From: an uncultured Tenacibaculum sp.
Lineage (GTDB): Bacteria > Bacteroidota > Bacteroidia > Flavobacteriales > Flavobacteriaceae
Assembly: GCF_947495995.1 (NCBI RefSeq)
Contig: NZ_CANMAX010000003.1
Span: 186,001-250,000 of the forward strand
Direction: 5' to 3'
DNA length: 64,000 nucleotides
In this document: in pieces, positions 19,035 to 28,350 of the stretch
Position numbering within the stretch: the first letter of the stretch is position 1
Layout: every line of letters starts with the position of its first letter
Notes under the pieces: model-generated
Seen by the model: only the letters and a program-made list of their open reading frames with translations
What the model was told of the DNA's origin: nothing
The model's database searches: none
Position numbers and translations under genes: made by a program

Positions 19035-19367
19035 ATGTATATCGATTTACCCAAAAAAAGATATTATAAAATCGGGGAAGTAGCCAAAGCTTTTGAAGTA
19101 AATACTTCTTTAATACGTTTTTGGGAGGGGGAGTTTGATATTATTAAACCAAAAAAGAATGCGAAAGGAAATCGTTTATTCACTCCTGAAGATATCGAAA
19201 ATTTCAAACTGATTTATAATTTAGTGAAAGAACGTGGTTTTACTTTAGATGGAGCAAAGCAAAAACTAAAGCAAAACCCAGCTAAAATTGTTCAAAATCA
19301 GGAAATCATAAATAGATTGGAAGCTGTAAAAGCAGAGCTAATAAAAATCAAAAATCAAATAGAATAA
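19035..19367 (+). CDS. MerR-family transcriptional regulator
   Basis: A 110-residue protein consisting of a MerR winged helix (YYKIGEVAKAFEVNTSLIRFWEGEF, residues about 10-34, and GNRLFTPEDIENFKLI) and a short dimerisation helix (to residue about 108). It has no cysteines and no effector-binding domain, so it is a minimal MerR protein of the type common in Bacteroidota. It sits between CapA-like and lemA genes in one forward run. Confidence 0.9.
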   Translation: MYIDLPKKRYYKIGEVAKAFEVNTSLIRFWEGEFDIIKPKKNAKGNRLFTPEDIENFKLIYNLVKERGFTLDGAKQKLKQNPAKIVQNQEIINRLEAVKAELIKIKNQIE

Positions 19368-19382
19368 CAAAAAATAGAGATT

Positions 19383-19985
19383 ATGAAAAAATGGTTAATA
19401 CCTTTATTGGTAGTTGGAGCAATAGGATTTTACTTTTATAGTTCAATTGTAAGTTTTAATAATACTGCTGTTGAATATCAAGAAGATGCAAAAACAAAAT
19501 GGTCTAATGTTGAAAGTTCATATCAAAGAAGAAATGATTTGATAGGTAATTTAGTAAAAACTGTACAAGGTGCTGCAGATTTTGAAAAGAGTACCTTAAC
19601 AGATGTTATTAGTGCGAGAGCAAAAGCTACTTCTGTAAATATTAATGCAGGGGATTTAACACCTGAAACTATGGCTCAGTTTCAACAAGCTCAATCTGGT
19701 TTATCTGGAGCATTATCTAAATTATTAGTTTCTGTAGAACGTTATCCAGAATTAAAAGCAAATCGTAATTTCTTAGAATTACAGAGTCAGATCGAAGGGA
19801 CAGAAAATAGAATTGAAGTAGCAAGAAAGCGATATAACGAAAATGTAAATGTTTATAATAAGCATATCAAAAAGTTTCCTGGTTCATTACTTGCTGGTAG
19901 TTTAGGATTTGATGAAATGACACGTTACAAATCAGACCCAGGTTCAGAAAAAGCACCAGATGTTAATTTCGATTTCGGAAAATAA
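19383..19985 (+). CDS. LemA family protein
   Basis: A 200-residue LemA protein with one N-terminal transmembrane helix (about residues 4-22) and the family motifs YQRRNDLIGNLVKTVQG, LLVSVERYPELKAN and ENRIEVARKRYNENVNVYN. LemA proteins usually sit in operons with TPM-domain proteins, as here, but their biochemical role is unsettled. Two TPM genes follow at 7 bases and 1 base. Confidence 0.95.
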   Translation: MKKWLIPLLVVGAIGFYFYSSIVSFNNTAVEYQEDAKTKWSNVESSYQRRNDLIGNLVKTVQGAADFEKSTLTDVISARAKATSVNINAGDLTPETMAQFQQAQSGLSGALSKLLVSVERYPELKANRNFLELQSQIEGTENRIEVARKRYNENVNVYNKHIKKFPGSLLAGSLGFDEMTRYKSDPGSEKAPDVNFDFGK

Positions 19986-19992
19986 AAAATAA

Positions 19993-20430
19993 ATGTCGCA
20001 AGTAGAAGATTTTCTATTACAAGCAGAAGAACAGGAAATCGTTGAAGCAATTCGACAGGCAGAGCTCAATACTTCTGGTGAAATTCGAGTACATATTGAA
20101 GCAAGTACAACACTTGTTCATTACGATCGAGCACTAGAAGTATTTCAAGAGCTTAATATGAATGCTACTAAAGCTGCCAATGCAGTATTAATTTATGTAG
20201 CAGTTGAAGACCATAAATTTGTAATTTATGGCGATAAAGGTATAGATGCCGTAGTGCCAGATAACTTTTGGGAGAGCACAAAAAATAGTATCCAACAACA
20301 TTTTAAGAACGGTAATTTTAAACAAGGTCTTGTAGAAGGAATTCTTACTGCTGGAGAAGAATTAAAAGCGCATTTTCCTTGGGATGAAGATGATGTCGAT
20401 GAATTACCAAATGAAGTATCTAAAGGTTAA
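19993..20430 (+). CDS. TPM-domain protein without signal peptide
   Basis: A 145-residue TPM (YgcG/Psb32-type) domain protein: AIRQAELNTSGEIRVHIE, NAVLIYVAVEDHKFVIYGDKGID and a C-terminal acidic stretch. There is no signal peptide or transmembrane segment, unlike the next gene. It lies in the lemA operon, and its stop codon is 1 base before the next start. It probably forms an envelope-maintenance module with LemA; its exact function is unknown. Confidence 0.88.
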   Translation: MSQVEDFLLQAEEQEIVEAIRQAELNTSGEIRVHIEASTTLVHYDRALEVFQELNMNATKAANAVLIYVAVEDHKFVIYGDKGIDAVVPDNFWESTKNSIQQHFKNGNFKQGLVEGILTAGEELKAHFPWDEDDVDELPNEVSKG

Positions 20431-20431
20431 A

Positions 20432-21232
20432 ATGAAAAAGAGTTTTTTCACCATAATTTTCTTTCTTGCAGCATTTCAGTTGAGTTTTGCTCAATTTGAT
20501 ATTCCTAAAAAACCAAAGAAAGAAACAAGTGTTTACGATTATATTAGTTTACTTTCTAAAAATCAAAAAACGGCTTTAGAAAATAAATTAATTCGTTATT
20601 CAGATACAACTTCAACACAAATAGTAGTTGCTATTATTGATAGCGCAAAAGGTGAAGAAATAGGTTATTTAGCAACCAATTGGGCCCACGAATGGGGAAT
20701 TGGTCAGAAAGATAAAGACAATGGGATTTTTGTCTTACTAGCTAAAAACGACCGAAAAATTACTATTCGAACAGGTTACGGAACAGAACATTTACTTACC
20801 GATTTTACTTCCCGACAAATTATAGAGCGAGATATTCTTCCTTATTTTAAAAGAGGGCAATATTATATTGGTTTAGATCAAGGTGTAGAAGCTATTTTTA
20901 AAGTGATGAAAGGCGAGTACAAAGGAACTCGTAAACGTCGTTCAAAAAAAGGTAGTGATCCCGGTGTATTCATTTTCATATTTTTTGTCATCATTTTTAT
21001 ATTCATTATTTCTAGAGGAAGTCGAGGAGGTAGAGGAAACGGTCGAGGCAGAAATTACAGAAATAGAGATTCTAGAGGTATTTTAGAAACAATTATTTTA
21101 AGTAATGCTGGAAGAGGCGGAGGCTTCGGTGGAGGTTTTGGTTCTTCAGGAGGCGGATTTGATAGTGGTGGCTTTGGCGGAGGTTTCGGAGGCGGAGGCT
21201 TCGGTGGAGGTGGAGCTACAGGAGATTGGTAA
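20432..21232 (+). CDS. TPM-domain membrane protein with Gly-rich tail (YgcG-like)
   Basis: A secreted or membrane TPM protein. The ATG at 20432 gives a proper signal peptide (MKKSFFTIIFFLAAFQLSFA) and 266 residues, which is why I prefer it to in-frame ATGs upstream inside the preceding gene. The TPM domain (residues about 30-155, with SDTTSTQIVVAIIDSAKGEE and RTGYGTEHLLTD) is followed by one transmembrane helix (VFIFIFFVIIFIFIISRG) and a Gly/Arg/Phe-rich low-complexity tail. It ends the lemA operon. Confidence 0.9.
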   Translation: MKKSFFTIIFFLAAFQLSFAQFDIPKKPKKETSVYDYISLLSKNQKTALENKLIRYSDTTSTQIVVAIIDSAKGEEIGYLATNWAHEWGIGQKDKDNGIFVLLAKNDRKITIRTGYGTEHLLTDFTSRQIIERDILPYFKRGQYYIGLDQGVEAIFKVMKGEYKGTRKRRSKKGSDPGVFIFIFFVIIFIFIISRGSRGGRGNGRGRNYRNRDSRGILETIILSNAGRGGGFGGGFGSSGGGFDSGGFGGGFGGGGFGGGGATGDW

Positions 21233-21312
21233 TTTTACACTTAAGTTAACTTCATATAACATTTAGGAAAAAGTAGGCATGTAACTATGTAAATACTTAA
21301 TTCCTAAATATC

Positions 21313-22971
21313 ATGGCAACCAATTTAAAACGTAGAAGTTTTCTAAAAAACTCATTATTAGTAACTAGTGGACTTATTTTTGCTCCTAATTTTATTAGTT
21401 GTGATTCTGATCCAGATGTAATTACAGATCCTATACCTTCAGATACTACTGAGAAGAATTTTGATCTTGGAGTAGCAAGTTTCGATCCAACAAATTCTCA
21501 AGTTATTATTTGGACACGTTATTCTACTACAAATCCAACAGCAAAATTAATTTGGCAATTGGCTAAAGACAAAGAGTTTACAGAGTTAGTTAGACAAGGT
21601 GAAGTAGAAACAGATGCTTCTAGAGATTTTACTGTAGCTATTGAAGTAAAAGATTTAGATGAGAACTTAAAGTTATATTATCGTTTTGTAAATGTAAATG
21701 ATAAAGCGACTTCTCCAATAGGTGAAACGTTAACTTTTGGAGCTAACACAGCAGAGATAAAATTAGCTGTAGCTTCTTGTTCGAATCATGCATATGGATA
21801 TTTTAATGTGTATGAAGCAATCAACCAATCTGATGCTGATGTTGTAGTACATTTAGGTGATTATATTTATGAATATGGAGAAGATACCTACGGTTCATTT
21901 AGAGATCCAGATCCAATAGGAGAAATTATTTCTTTAGATGATTATAGAAAGCGTTATCGTTTATATAGATCAGATGCGCAATTAAAAGAATTACATCAAA
22001 AGAAACCTTTTATTTGTGTTTGGGATGATCATGAAGTTACCAATGATGCTTATATCGATGGTGCAGAAAATCATCAAGATAATGAAGGAGATTATCAAGA
22101 GAGAAAAAAAAGTGCTTTACAAGCTTACAGCGAATATTTACCAAACACTACGAATCTAACAGATAATTCAATTATCTATAGAAAGTTACAATTAGGAAAC
22201 TTGATAGATTTAGTAATGTTAGATACTAGAATTGTAGGTAGAGACAAGCAATTAGAATATGCAAATTATACGAATGCTAGTGGTTTTGATGCAGTAGCAT
22301 TTCAACAAGCTTGGTTAGATCCGTCAAGAACTTTATTAGGAGCACAGCAAAAAGCTTGGTTTAAAAGTGAAATTGAAGCTTCAAGCAGTGCATGGCAAAT
22401 TATAGGGCAACAAGTTTTAATGGGAAAGATGTTAATTCCAGCAGAATTAATCACACTTTTTGGTAGTCCACAATTTCAAGTGGCATTGGGTGAATTGGTT
22501 CAAATTAAAACAAGGTTATTACAAAATGACACTACTTTAACTGCGGAAGAAATTACCAGAGTAAAAACAGTGATTCCATATAATTTAGATGCTTGGGATG
22601 GTTATTATGCAGAAAGAGAAGAAATATTAGAAACGTTTAGAGATAAAAAGGTTGTAGTACTAGCTGGTGATACACACAATGCTTGGCAATCGAATTTAAT
22701 GACTGCTACTGGAGAAAAAGTAGGAGATGAGTTAGCAACAAGTTCTGTTTCTTCACCAGGGTTTGAATCTTTTGTTGGTCCTCAAGGAGCTGTTCAATTA
22801 GGAGGAGCATTACAACTTTTAATTGATGATTTAAATTTTGCGAATTTAGTTGATCGCGGCTTTATGAAGTTAACTGTAACTTCTGGAGCTGTAAAAACAG
22901 ATTGGACTTATGTAGATACAGTTACAGAAACTACCTTTTCCACTTCAGTAAAAAATACGTTAACATTATAA
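21313..22971 (+). CDS. PhoD-family alkaline phosphatase-like protein
   Basis: A 552-residue exported phosphodiesterase/phosphatase of the PhoD type. It starts with a twin-arginine-like signal (KRRSFLKNS) and a lipoprotein-like Cys (FISC), suggesting Tat export and lipid anchoring. The metal-binding motifs are HLGDYIYEYG, VWDDHEVTNDAY and VLAGDTHNAWQSN. PhoD enzymes release phosphate from diesters such as teichoic acid or phospholipid head groups, using calcium and iron. It is transcribed alone, with a strong terminator after it. Confidence 0.93.
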   Translation: MATNLKRRSFLKNSLLVTSGLIFAPNFISCDSDPDVITDPIPSDTTEKNFDLGVASFDPTNSQVIIWTRYSTTNPTAKLIWQLAKDKEFTELVRQGEVETDASRDFTVAIEVKDLDENLKLYYRFVNVNDKATSPIGETLTFGANTAEIKLAVASCSNHAYGYFNVYEAINQSDADVVVHLGDYIYEYGEDTYGSFRDPDPIGEIISLDDYRKRYRLYRSDAQLKELHQKKPFICVWDDHEVTNDAYIDGAENHQDNEGDYQERKKSALQAYSEYLPNTTNLTDNSIIYRKLQLGNLIDLVMLDTRIVGRDKQLEYANYTNASGFDAVAFQQAWLDPSRTLLGAQQKAWFKSEIEASSSAWQIIGQQVLMGKMLIPAELITLFGSPQFQVALGELVQIKTRLLQNDTTLTAEEITRVKTVIPYNLDAWDGYYAEREEILETFRDKKVVVLAGDTHNAWQSNLMTATGEKVGDELATSSVSSPGFESFVGPQGAVQLGGALQLLIDDLNFANLVDRGFMKLTVTSGAVKTDWTYVDTVTETTFSTSVKNTLTL

Positions 22972-22991
22972 TAAAACTAGTTATAAAACTC

Positions 22992-23021
22992 AAAAAGCTC
23001 CTGATTTCAGGAGCTTTTTTG
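22992..23021 (+). terminator. Intrinsic terminator after the PhoD-like gene
   Basis: AAAGCTCCTGA pairs with TCAGGAGCTTT around 1-3 bases, followed by a T tract. It lies about 20 bases after the stop codon. Confidence 0.88.
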
Positions 23022-23036
23022 TTTATCTTTAATTTT

Positions 23037-23894
23037 ATGAAAAAAAGTTGTCTACTGGTAGTACTGTTTTTAAGTTTTGGATGTACAAATTATGGTCAGT
23101 TAAGAAAATTGGCTAGACTACCGAAACTATTAAATGAGGTATCTGGAATAGAAAAAATAAAAGGGAAAGATTTATTTTGGATGCATAACGATGGAGGAAA
23201 TCTCAATGACATTTACTTAGTAGATACTTTAGGGAATATATTAAGAACTGTAACTATTAAAGCTAAAAATAAAGATTGGGAAGATATAACTTCTGATGAT
23301 GAAGGGAATTTATATCTCGCTGATTTTGGGAATAATCAAAATACAAGACACGATTTAAAAATTCTAAAAATCAACTTTAATGCTATAATGAATAACAATA
23401 TTGTTGATGTTGAAAAGATAAAGTTTAAATATCCAGAACAACATAAGTTTCCACCAAAAAAGAAAAAAAGATTTTTCGATGCAGAAAGTATTTTCTTCGC
23501 CAAAGGAAACCTATATATTTTTACGAAGAGTAGAGTCAAAGATGACTATGGTAAAACAAGCTTGTATAAAATTCCAGCAAAAAAAGGGAAACACGAAGCT
23601 CAATTATTAGGAACATTTGATAATTGCTCTAGAATGCGTTGTTGGATTACTTCTGCAAGTATTTCCAACGATGGAAAACAAGTAGCACTTTTAACTTCAG
23701 ATTCGGTGTTGCTTTTTAGTGATTTTGATAGCGATAATTTTTTTAATGGGAAAAAACTTAAAGAATTTGATTTAGGATATGTATCGCAAAAAGAAGCAAT
23801 AGATTTTAGCGATGATAATAAAACATTGTTCATTACAGATGAAAGAAATCACGGAAAAGGAGGAAACTTATATTCGTTTAATTTATCAAAATAA
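23037..23894 (+). CDS. Beta-propeller lipoprotein
   Basis: The start at 23037 gives a signal peptide with lipobox (VLFLSFGC) and 285 residues; in-frame ATGs further upstream run through the terminator of the PhoD-like gene and are unlikely. The mature part has the repeated pattern of a beta-propeller (KGKDLFWMHNDGGNLNDIY, GNLYLADFGNNQNTRHDLKI, NLYIFTKSR, GKQVALLTSDSV, TLFITDERNHGKGGNLY). It resembles esterase-like/SdiA-regulated propeller proteins. The ligand is unknown. The DUF2237 gene follows 20 bases on. Confidence 0.8.
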   Translation: MKKSCLLVVLFLSFGCTNYGQLRKLARLPKLLNEVSGIEKIKGKDLFWMHNDGGNLNDIYLVDTLGNILRTVTIKAKNKDWEDITSDDEGNLYLADFGNNQNTRHDLKILKINFNAIMNNNIVDVEKIKFKYPEQHKFPPKKKKRFFDAESIFFAKGNLYIFTKSRVKDDYGKTSLYKIPAKKGKHEAQLLGTFDNCSRMRCWITSASISNDGKQVALLTSDSVLLFSDFDSDNFFNGKKLKEFDLGYVSQKEAIDFSDDNKTLFITDERNHGKGGNLYSFNLSK

Positions 23895-23914
23895 TTATTA
23901 ATACGTAAGATTTT

Positions 23915-24280
23915 ATGGAGTTGAATGTTTTAGGAACAGCATTAGAAAGCTGTTGTGGAAATCCAGCGACAGGTTATATTAGAGATGGTTTCTGTAGAAC
24001 TGCCGATCATGATTATGGAACACATGTCGTTTGTGCAGTAGTAACAGAAGAATTTCTTGAATTCACTAAAAAAAGAGGAAATGATTTATCAACTCCAATA
24101 CCACATTGGAAATTTCCAGGATTAAAACCAGGATCTAAATGGTGTTTATGTATTTCGAGATGGTTAGAAGCAGAACAATATGGTAAGGCTCCTCATGTTA
24201 TTTTAGAAGCTACACATCAAAAAGCATTACAATACACAACTTTAGAAAAGCTTAAATCGTATGAGTTTAAAGTAAAGTAA
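23915..24280 (+). CDS. DUF2237 family protein
   Basis: A 121-residue member of DUF2237, recognised by LGTALESCCGNPATGYIRDGFCRTADHDYGTHVVCA and PGLKPGSKWCLCISRW. The conserved Cys pairs (CC, C, CLC) and the His/Asp cluster suggest a metal site, but no function has been demonstrated as far as I know. It is cytosolic and converges with the DUF423 gene. Confidence 0.93.
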   Translation: MELNVLGTALESCCGNPATGYIRDGFCRTADHDYGTHVVCAVVTEEFLEFTKKRGNDLSTPIPHWKFPGLKPGSKWCLCISRWLEAEQYGKAPHVILEATHQKALQYTTLEKLKSYEFKVK

Positions 24281-24295
24281 TTTTTCGGTTTTATA

Positions 24296-24664
24296 TTATA
24301 AAAATGAAATACCTAATAATAGCCATCCGGCAGCTAAACAAAGTCCGCCTAACGGAGTAATCGGACCTAAAAATTTCATTTTTTTTCCAAAAGCTCCAGA
24401 TAATACTAAACCGTAAATACTAAAAGAAAATAAGAATACACCAACACTAAATAATAGAATTGTGTTGGTGTATTTTTCATTAAACTGTAGTCCTAAAGCC
24501 AATAAAGCAATAGCATGATACATTTGATATTTAACGCCAGTTTCAAAACTGTCTAATTGTTCAGATGATAATTTCTTTTTCAATAAATGTGCACCAAAGG
24601 CTCCAAAGATAATAGCTAAACAACCGAATAGTGATGCAATAAGTATGGTAATTTCCTGAGTCAT
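24296..24664 (-). CDS. DUF423 family small membrane protein
   Basis: A 122-residue protein with four predicted transmembrane helices and the DUF423 signature (GAFGAHLLKKKLSSEQLDSFETGVKYQMYHAIALLALGL near residues 22-60, then LGPITPLGGLCLAAGWLLL). These are small inner-membrane proteins (YwdK/YgdD-like) of unknown role. It begins 3 bases after the end of the large phosphoesterase-barrel gene and is probably co-transcribed with it. Confidence 0.93.
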   Translation of the reverse strand: MTQEITILIASLFGCLAIIFGAFGAHLLKKKLSSEQLDSFETGVKYQMYHAIALLALGLQFNEKYTNTILLFSVGVFLFSFSIYGLVLSGAFGKKMKFLGPITPLGGLCLAAGWLLLGISFL

Positions 24665-24667
24665 TTC

Positions 24668-27600
24668 TTAAAAGTTAAATCCTAAACTAAATGTAAAACG
24701 ACTTCCATCATCTCCATTAAATAAAGCTAAGTTGGCAGTAAACATATCTAAACCGCTCAGCCAAAAAGATCCTCCGTAACTTGAATTCCATGTGTTAGAA
24801 GTAGGAGCAAAAGGACTCCATACTTTTCCATAATCAAACGCACCAGTTACTCCAACACGCATTGGTATAAAAGTTTTAAAGCTTCCTAAACGTAAACGTA
24901 AATCATTAGAATGATAAAAACTCTCTGTACCTGTAAAACGTTGATTATTGTACCCTCTTAAATTTCTATTTCCACCTAAACTAGATGCATGGTAAATTTC
25001 AAATCGATTCTTAAAGTTAATATGACTTCCAACTTCTGTAGCATAAACTAAACTTCTGTTAGGAACTAAATTTTGATAAATAGCTAAAGATGTTTTTAAA
25101 TATCCGAAATGGCGATCGGTATTTTCGGCATTCATCTTAGCTCCCATCGTTACATCGAAATTCATTCCTTTTGTAGGAAAGCTATTATTATCTGTTCTGT
25201 TATGGTTAAAACTAACTTCACCACCTACGAAGTAGTTTCTATCAAAAATATTAGTAATTCCATTTGTGAAGTTTGTAATGTTTCTTCCTGGAGTATTATC
25301 AACTTTAATTGCTTCAAAAGTTCCAGTTAACTTTACTGTGCTTCCCCAGTTAAAACGTCTTACTAAAGAAGGAAATACTAATAATTCTTCACGCTTTACT
25401 CTATAAAAATCTAAGTCATTGTTTTGATCAAATTCAGATTCATTTCCAAAACCAAAGAAGTTAAAAGAATAGTTACTACTTGTAGCTCTAGCTTTTAATT
25501 CTAAACTCCAATTACCAATAAACTCAGTAAACTCACCAGTATAATTAATATCAAAACCACTTGTGCTAGAGTAATAGTTTGCAGTTAAGTTATGCTGATT
25601 ATCAAAAGGTCTTTTTTTGAAACCATAGCGAGTATGAGTAATATCAATTCCGAAGAAGAAACCATCATCAGGGTTAGCTCCTAAACTAGGAAATATTAAT
25701 GTTGTATTATTTTCAATATCTCTATGATTGTAAGTGTTTTTAAAGTAATTGTCTTCTCTTAAATCTTGAAGTTCTTTTCCGCCTTTAACCGTATTCTTTT
25801 TAGAAGCATAATCGTAAACCTTTGTTTTCTTACTCCAACCAGAAACAGAAGAAGTATCTTCATAAACATCGTGATTTTGTCCACCAATCAAACGTAAAAG
25901 AATACTATCGTCTACATCACCAGAAATGTAAAATTCATCATCCCCATTTAATCCGTATAACTGAACTTCTTTAGTTTCTTTAGTTAAGAAAGTTCTACTA
26001 TAAATTTTAGTTTCTTTTCTAAAGATTTCAATACTAGTTTCGTTATCATTTAAACGTTTAATAACAAACTTATCATCTTTATCTGTACCAACAACCTGAA
26101 CCTTTTTAGCTTGTTTTGCGTAATATTTTTTAGCAAATGAAGCTAGTTTATCTCTTCTTGATTTTATTTTAGCAATCAGCTCTTTTCCGTCTATATCGTA
26201 AATACTTTTAGGAAACTGTTGAATTGATTTTTCGATAACCTCATCAGTAAGGTTTTCTTGAATATATTTCACTTCTTTTAACCAATCGTCAAGCGTTAAC
26301 TGATTTAAGAATTCAGCATCAAAGAAACGCGGATAATTATTATACCATTTCATATCTCTAATGTCATAATCCATTGTTTGCATGTTTTTGATTAACGGCG
26401 TGTTTAATTTTAATACCGGAATCAAAATTCCATCGAACTTAGAAAATGGCTGATCTCTATCTCTTGGAATAGGTCTGTAATACTTCTTCCCATCTTTAGT
26501 TTCAAATCGAGCAAAACGCCATTGATCTTCATGACGATCCCAATCTCCAATTACCATATCGAACAAACGAGAACGAACCGTAAAGTTTTGATCAATATGA
26601 TGTTTTCCATTTTTTCTGATCTTCTCTAAAACATCATAAGTACTAATAATTTTCTTTGAGTTCCCGAAAGAAGCAACATCTTCTCTGTTACCAGAAGGCC
26701 TTTCCTCCAATAAGTATAAACCTCCACCAAAAACATCGTTATACATACCTAGAGCTGGTTGTTTTGGCATGTAATATAATTTCGGATTTGTATGATAAAT
26801 TCCTGCAGCTTCAGCCATATCAGGAATTACAAAAGCAGCATACGGATGTGACATGGTAAAAATGTCTTGAACAACATCAACTAAGAAAGTACCTTTTAAA
26901 ACACCACCCATAATTCTACTTCCGTCTTTATACATAGAACGAAGTACATATTGTTTTCCTTCAGCGTTTTCTAATCGTAACGAATTGGTTTGATTTCCAC
27001 CACCACGACGAATTGGTTTTAAACCTCCAAAAACGTTATCCAATTCTAAAACCGGAACAGTAATTTCCTTACCGTATTTTTCACGGTTTAAATCTCCCCA
27101 CATGAATTTATGAAAGCCAGAAACATTTACTGCATCTTTGGTATATAACGAAGTTGTAACTTCTGTTTTATGTTTTTCAAACTCAGAAAAATCAAAGTTT
27201 GTTTCTCTTTTGATCGGATCAATAATTTGTTCGCTAAATAATAATTTGTTTTTGTCCTTTTCATTAGCAGCATAGTATTCCACAACAGCAGAACCATCTT
27301 CATAAAAGTTTAATCTAGCGTAACCAGAATTTCCATAAGTAAATTTAGCTCCATATCCAGCTAAAGCAGGAGATTGCTTAGAACCTGAACCACTAACGAT
27401 TTGTTTAAATCCGTTGTTTTCTATGTATTGTAAATTATGTTCATGTCCGCTTACAAAAACAATATTGTTTTTAAAATCATTAGCGATAGTTTCTATTTGA
27501 CGAACAAAATCACTGTATTGTTTGTGAAAATTATCAGTTTGAATTCCCGCATGTGAACGCAACATGTTTTTGAAAGTCCCTAAAACAGGAACAGGACTCA

Positions 27601-28318
27601 TATGATCTTTAAAAGAAAAACTTCCTCCGTGTGGTCCATTAGAATACATCGGATGATGCATCGCTACAACCACGTTTTTGTATCTATTCTTTTTAAATAA
27701 ACTCCAAAGTTCTTCAATAAAACGTTCTCTAGTTTTAATATCACAGTTGTCGTTTATTTTTGGTTCTTTATCCCAGTTTGTAATAAACCATTTACTGTCT
27801 ATTGTGATTAATGTAAGATTATCATTAATGTTTACTTTATCTAAACCGCAACCATTTTCTGGTAAGAAAGTATTTTTGCCTAAAGCTTTCTCTACAAGTT
27901 TTTCTTGCCTTTTTAATCCGTCTACACCATTATACCAATCATGATTTCCAGGAATAAAAATTGTCTTTCCTTTATTTTTCTTTGCCGCTTCAGTTTGAAC
28001 TTCTAAACGATATTTTGAAAGCTTATAATCTTTGTGTTTTTTAGGGTAAATTCCAACAGGATAAACATTATCACCTAAGAATATAGCTGTGCTATTTTTT
28101 TCTGCATTAACCAACTCTTTTTCAAAATATGTTAATGAAGGAAGCTTTTCTCCAAAATCTTTTACATTACCTGCATCTCCAATTAAGTAGAAAGAATAAG
28201 TAGGTTTTTTATCAGTGATTTTTTTAGGTACGTAGTCTTTAGCATCGTACTTTGCTTTATAGCTGGCACAACCATAGATGCTAAGTGCAGCTATGATAGA
28301 AAGAAAAAATTTCTTCAT
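24668..28318 (-). CDS. Metallophosphoesterase fused to an outer-membrane barrel
   Basis: A 1216-residue lipoprotein-type protein (the start at 28318 gives a signal with lipobox IYGC; the ATG 18 bases upstream is less likely). The N-terminal third is a calcineurin-like phosphoesterase: FYLIGDAGNVKD, FLGDNVYPVG, PGNHDWYNG, AMHHPMYS and SGHEHNLQYI. The middle (about 400-800) contains RRGGGNQTNSLRLEN and IGDWDRHEDQWRF, kinase-like-fold-type motifs of uncertain meaning. The last 350 residues are an Omp85/BamA-like barrel with SLGGNRNLRGYNNQRF. This implies a surface or outer-membrane enzyme acting on phosphate-containing material. Confidence 0.88.
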   Translation of the reverse strand: MKKFFLSIIAALSIYGCASYKAKYDAKDYVPKKITDKKPTYSFYLIGDAGNVKDFGEKLPSLTYFEKELVNAEKNSTAIFLGDNVYPVGIYPKKHKDYKLSKYRLEVQTEAAKKNKGKTIFIPGNHDWYNGVDGLKRQEKLVEKALGKNTFLPENGCGLDKVNINDNLTLITIDSKWFITNWDKEPKINDNCDIKTRERFIEELWSLFKKNRYKNVVVAMHHPMYSNGPHGGSFSFKDHMSPVPVLGTFKNMLRSHAGIQTDNFHKQYSDFVRQIETIANDFKNNIVFVSGHEHNLQYIENNGFKQIVSGSGSKQSPALAGYGAKFTYGNSGYARLNFYEDGSAVVEYYAANEKDKNKLLFSEQIIDPIKRETNFDFSEFEKHKTEVTTSLYTKDAVNVSGFHKFMWGDLNREKYGKEITVPVLELDNVFGGLKPIRRGGGNQTNSLRLENAEGKQYVLRSMYKDGSRIMGGVLKGTFLVDVVQDIFTMSHPYAAFVIPDMAEAAGIYHTNPKLYYMPKQPALGMYNDVFGGGLYLLEERPSGNREDVASFGNSKKIISTYDVLEKIRKNGKHHIDQNFTVRSRLFDMVIGDWDRHEDQWRFARFETKDGKKYYRPIPRDRDQPFSKFDGILIPVLKLNTPLIKNMQTMDYDIRDMKWYNNYPRFFDAEFLNQLTLDDWLKEVKYIQENLTDEVIEKSIQQFPKSIYDIDGKELIAKIKSRRDKLASFAKKYYAKQAKKVQVVGTDKDDKFVIKRLNDNETSIEIFRKETKIYSRTFLTKETKEVQLYGLNGDDEFYISGDVDDSILLRLIGGQNHDVYEDTSSVSGWSKKTKVYDYASKKNTVKGGKELQDLREDNYFKNTYNHRDIENNTTLIFPSLGANPDDGFFFGIDITHTRYGFKKRPFDNQHNLTANYYSSTSGFDINYTGEFTEFIGNWSLELKARATSSNYSFNFFGFGNESEFDQNNDLDFYRVKREELLVFPSLVRRFNWGSTVKLTGTFEAIKVDNTPGRNITNFTNGITNIFDRNYFVGGEVSFNHNRTDNNSFPTKGMNFDVTMGAKMNAENTDRHFGYLKTSLAIYQNLVPNRSLVYATEVGSHINFKNRFEIYHASSLGGNRNLRGYNNQRFTGTESFYHSNDLRLRLGSFKTFIPMRVGVTGAFDYGKVWSPFAPTSNTWNSSYGGSFWLSGLDMFTANLALFNGDDGSRFTFSLGFNF

Positions 28319-28338
28319 GTTGGTTAAATTGTTCAAAA

Positions 28339-28346
28339 CAAAAATA
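28339..28346 (-). promoter_or_regulatory. -7 promoter box of the phosphoesterase-barrel gene
   Basis: Reads TATTTTTG on the minus strand, 20 bases upstream of the ATG at 28318. It leaves too little leader for the ATG at 28336 to be the start, which supports 28318. Confidence 0.5.
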
Positions 28347-28350
28347 CAAA

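Noticed and set aside
20384..20431. Earlier start for the second TPM gene inside the preceding gene
   Set aside because: The added residues are polar and destroy the signal peptide; ATG at 20432 is 1 base after the previous stop and gives a proper signal.
22902..23036. Extended N-terminus of the beta-propeller lipoprotein
   Set aside because: It would overlap the PhoD-like gene end and its terminator; ATG at 23037 gives a clean lipoprotein signal.
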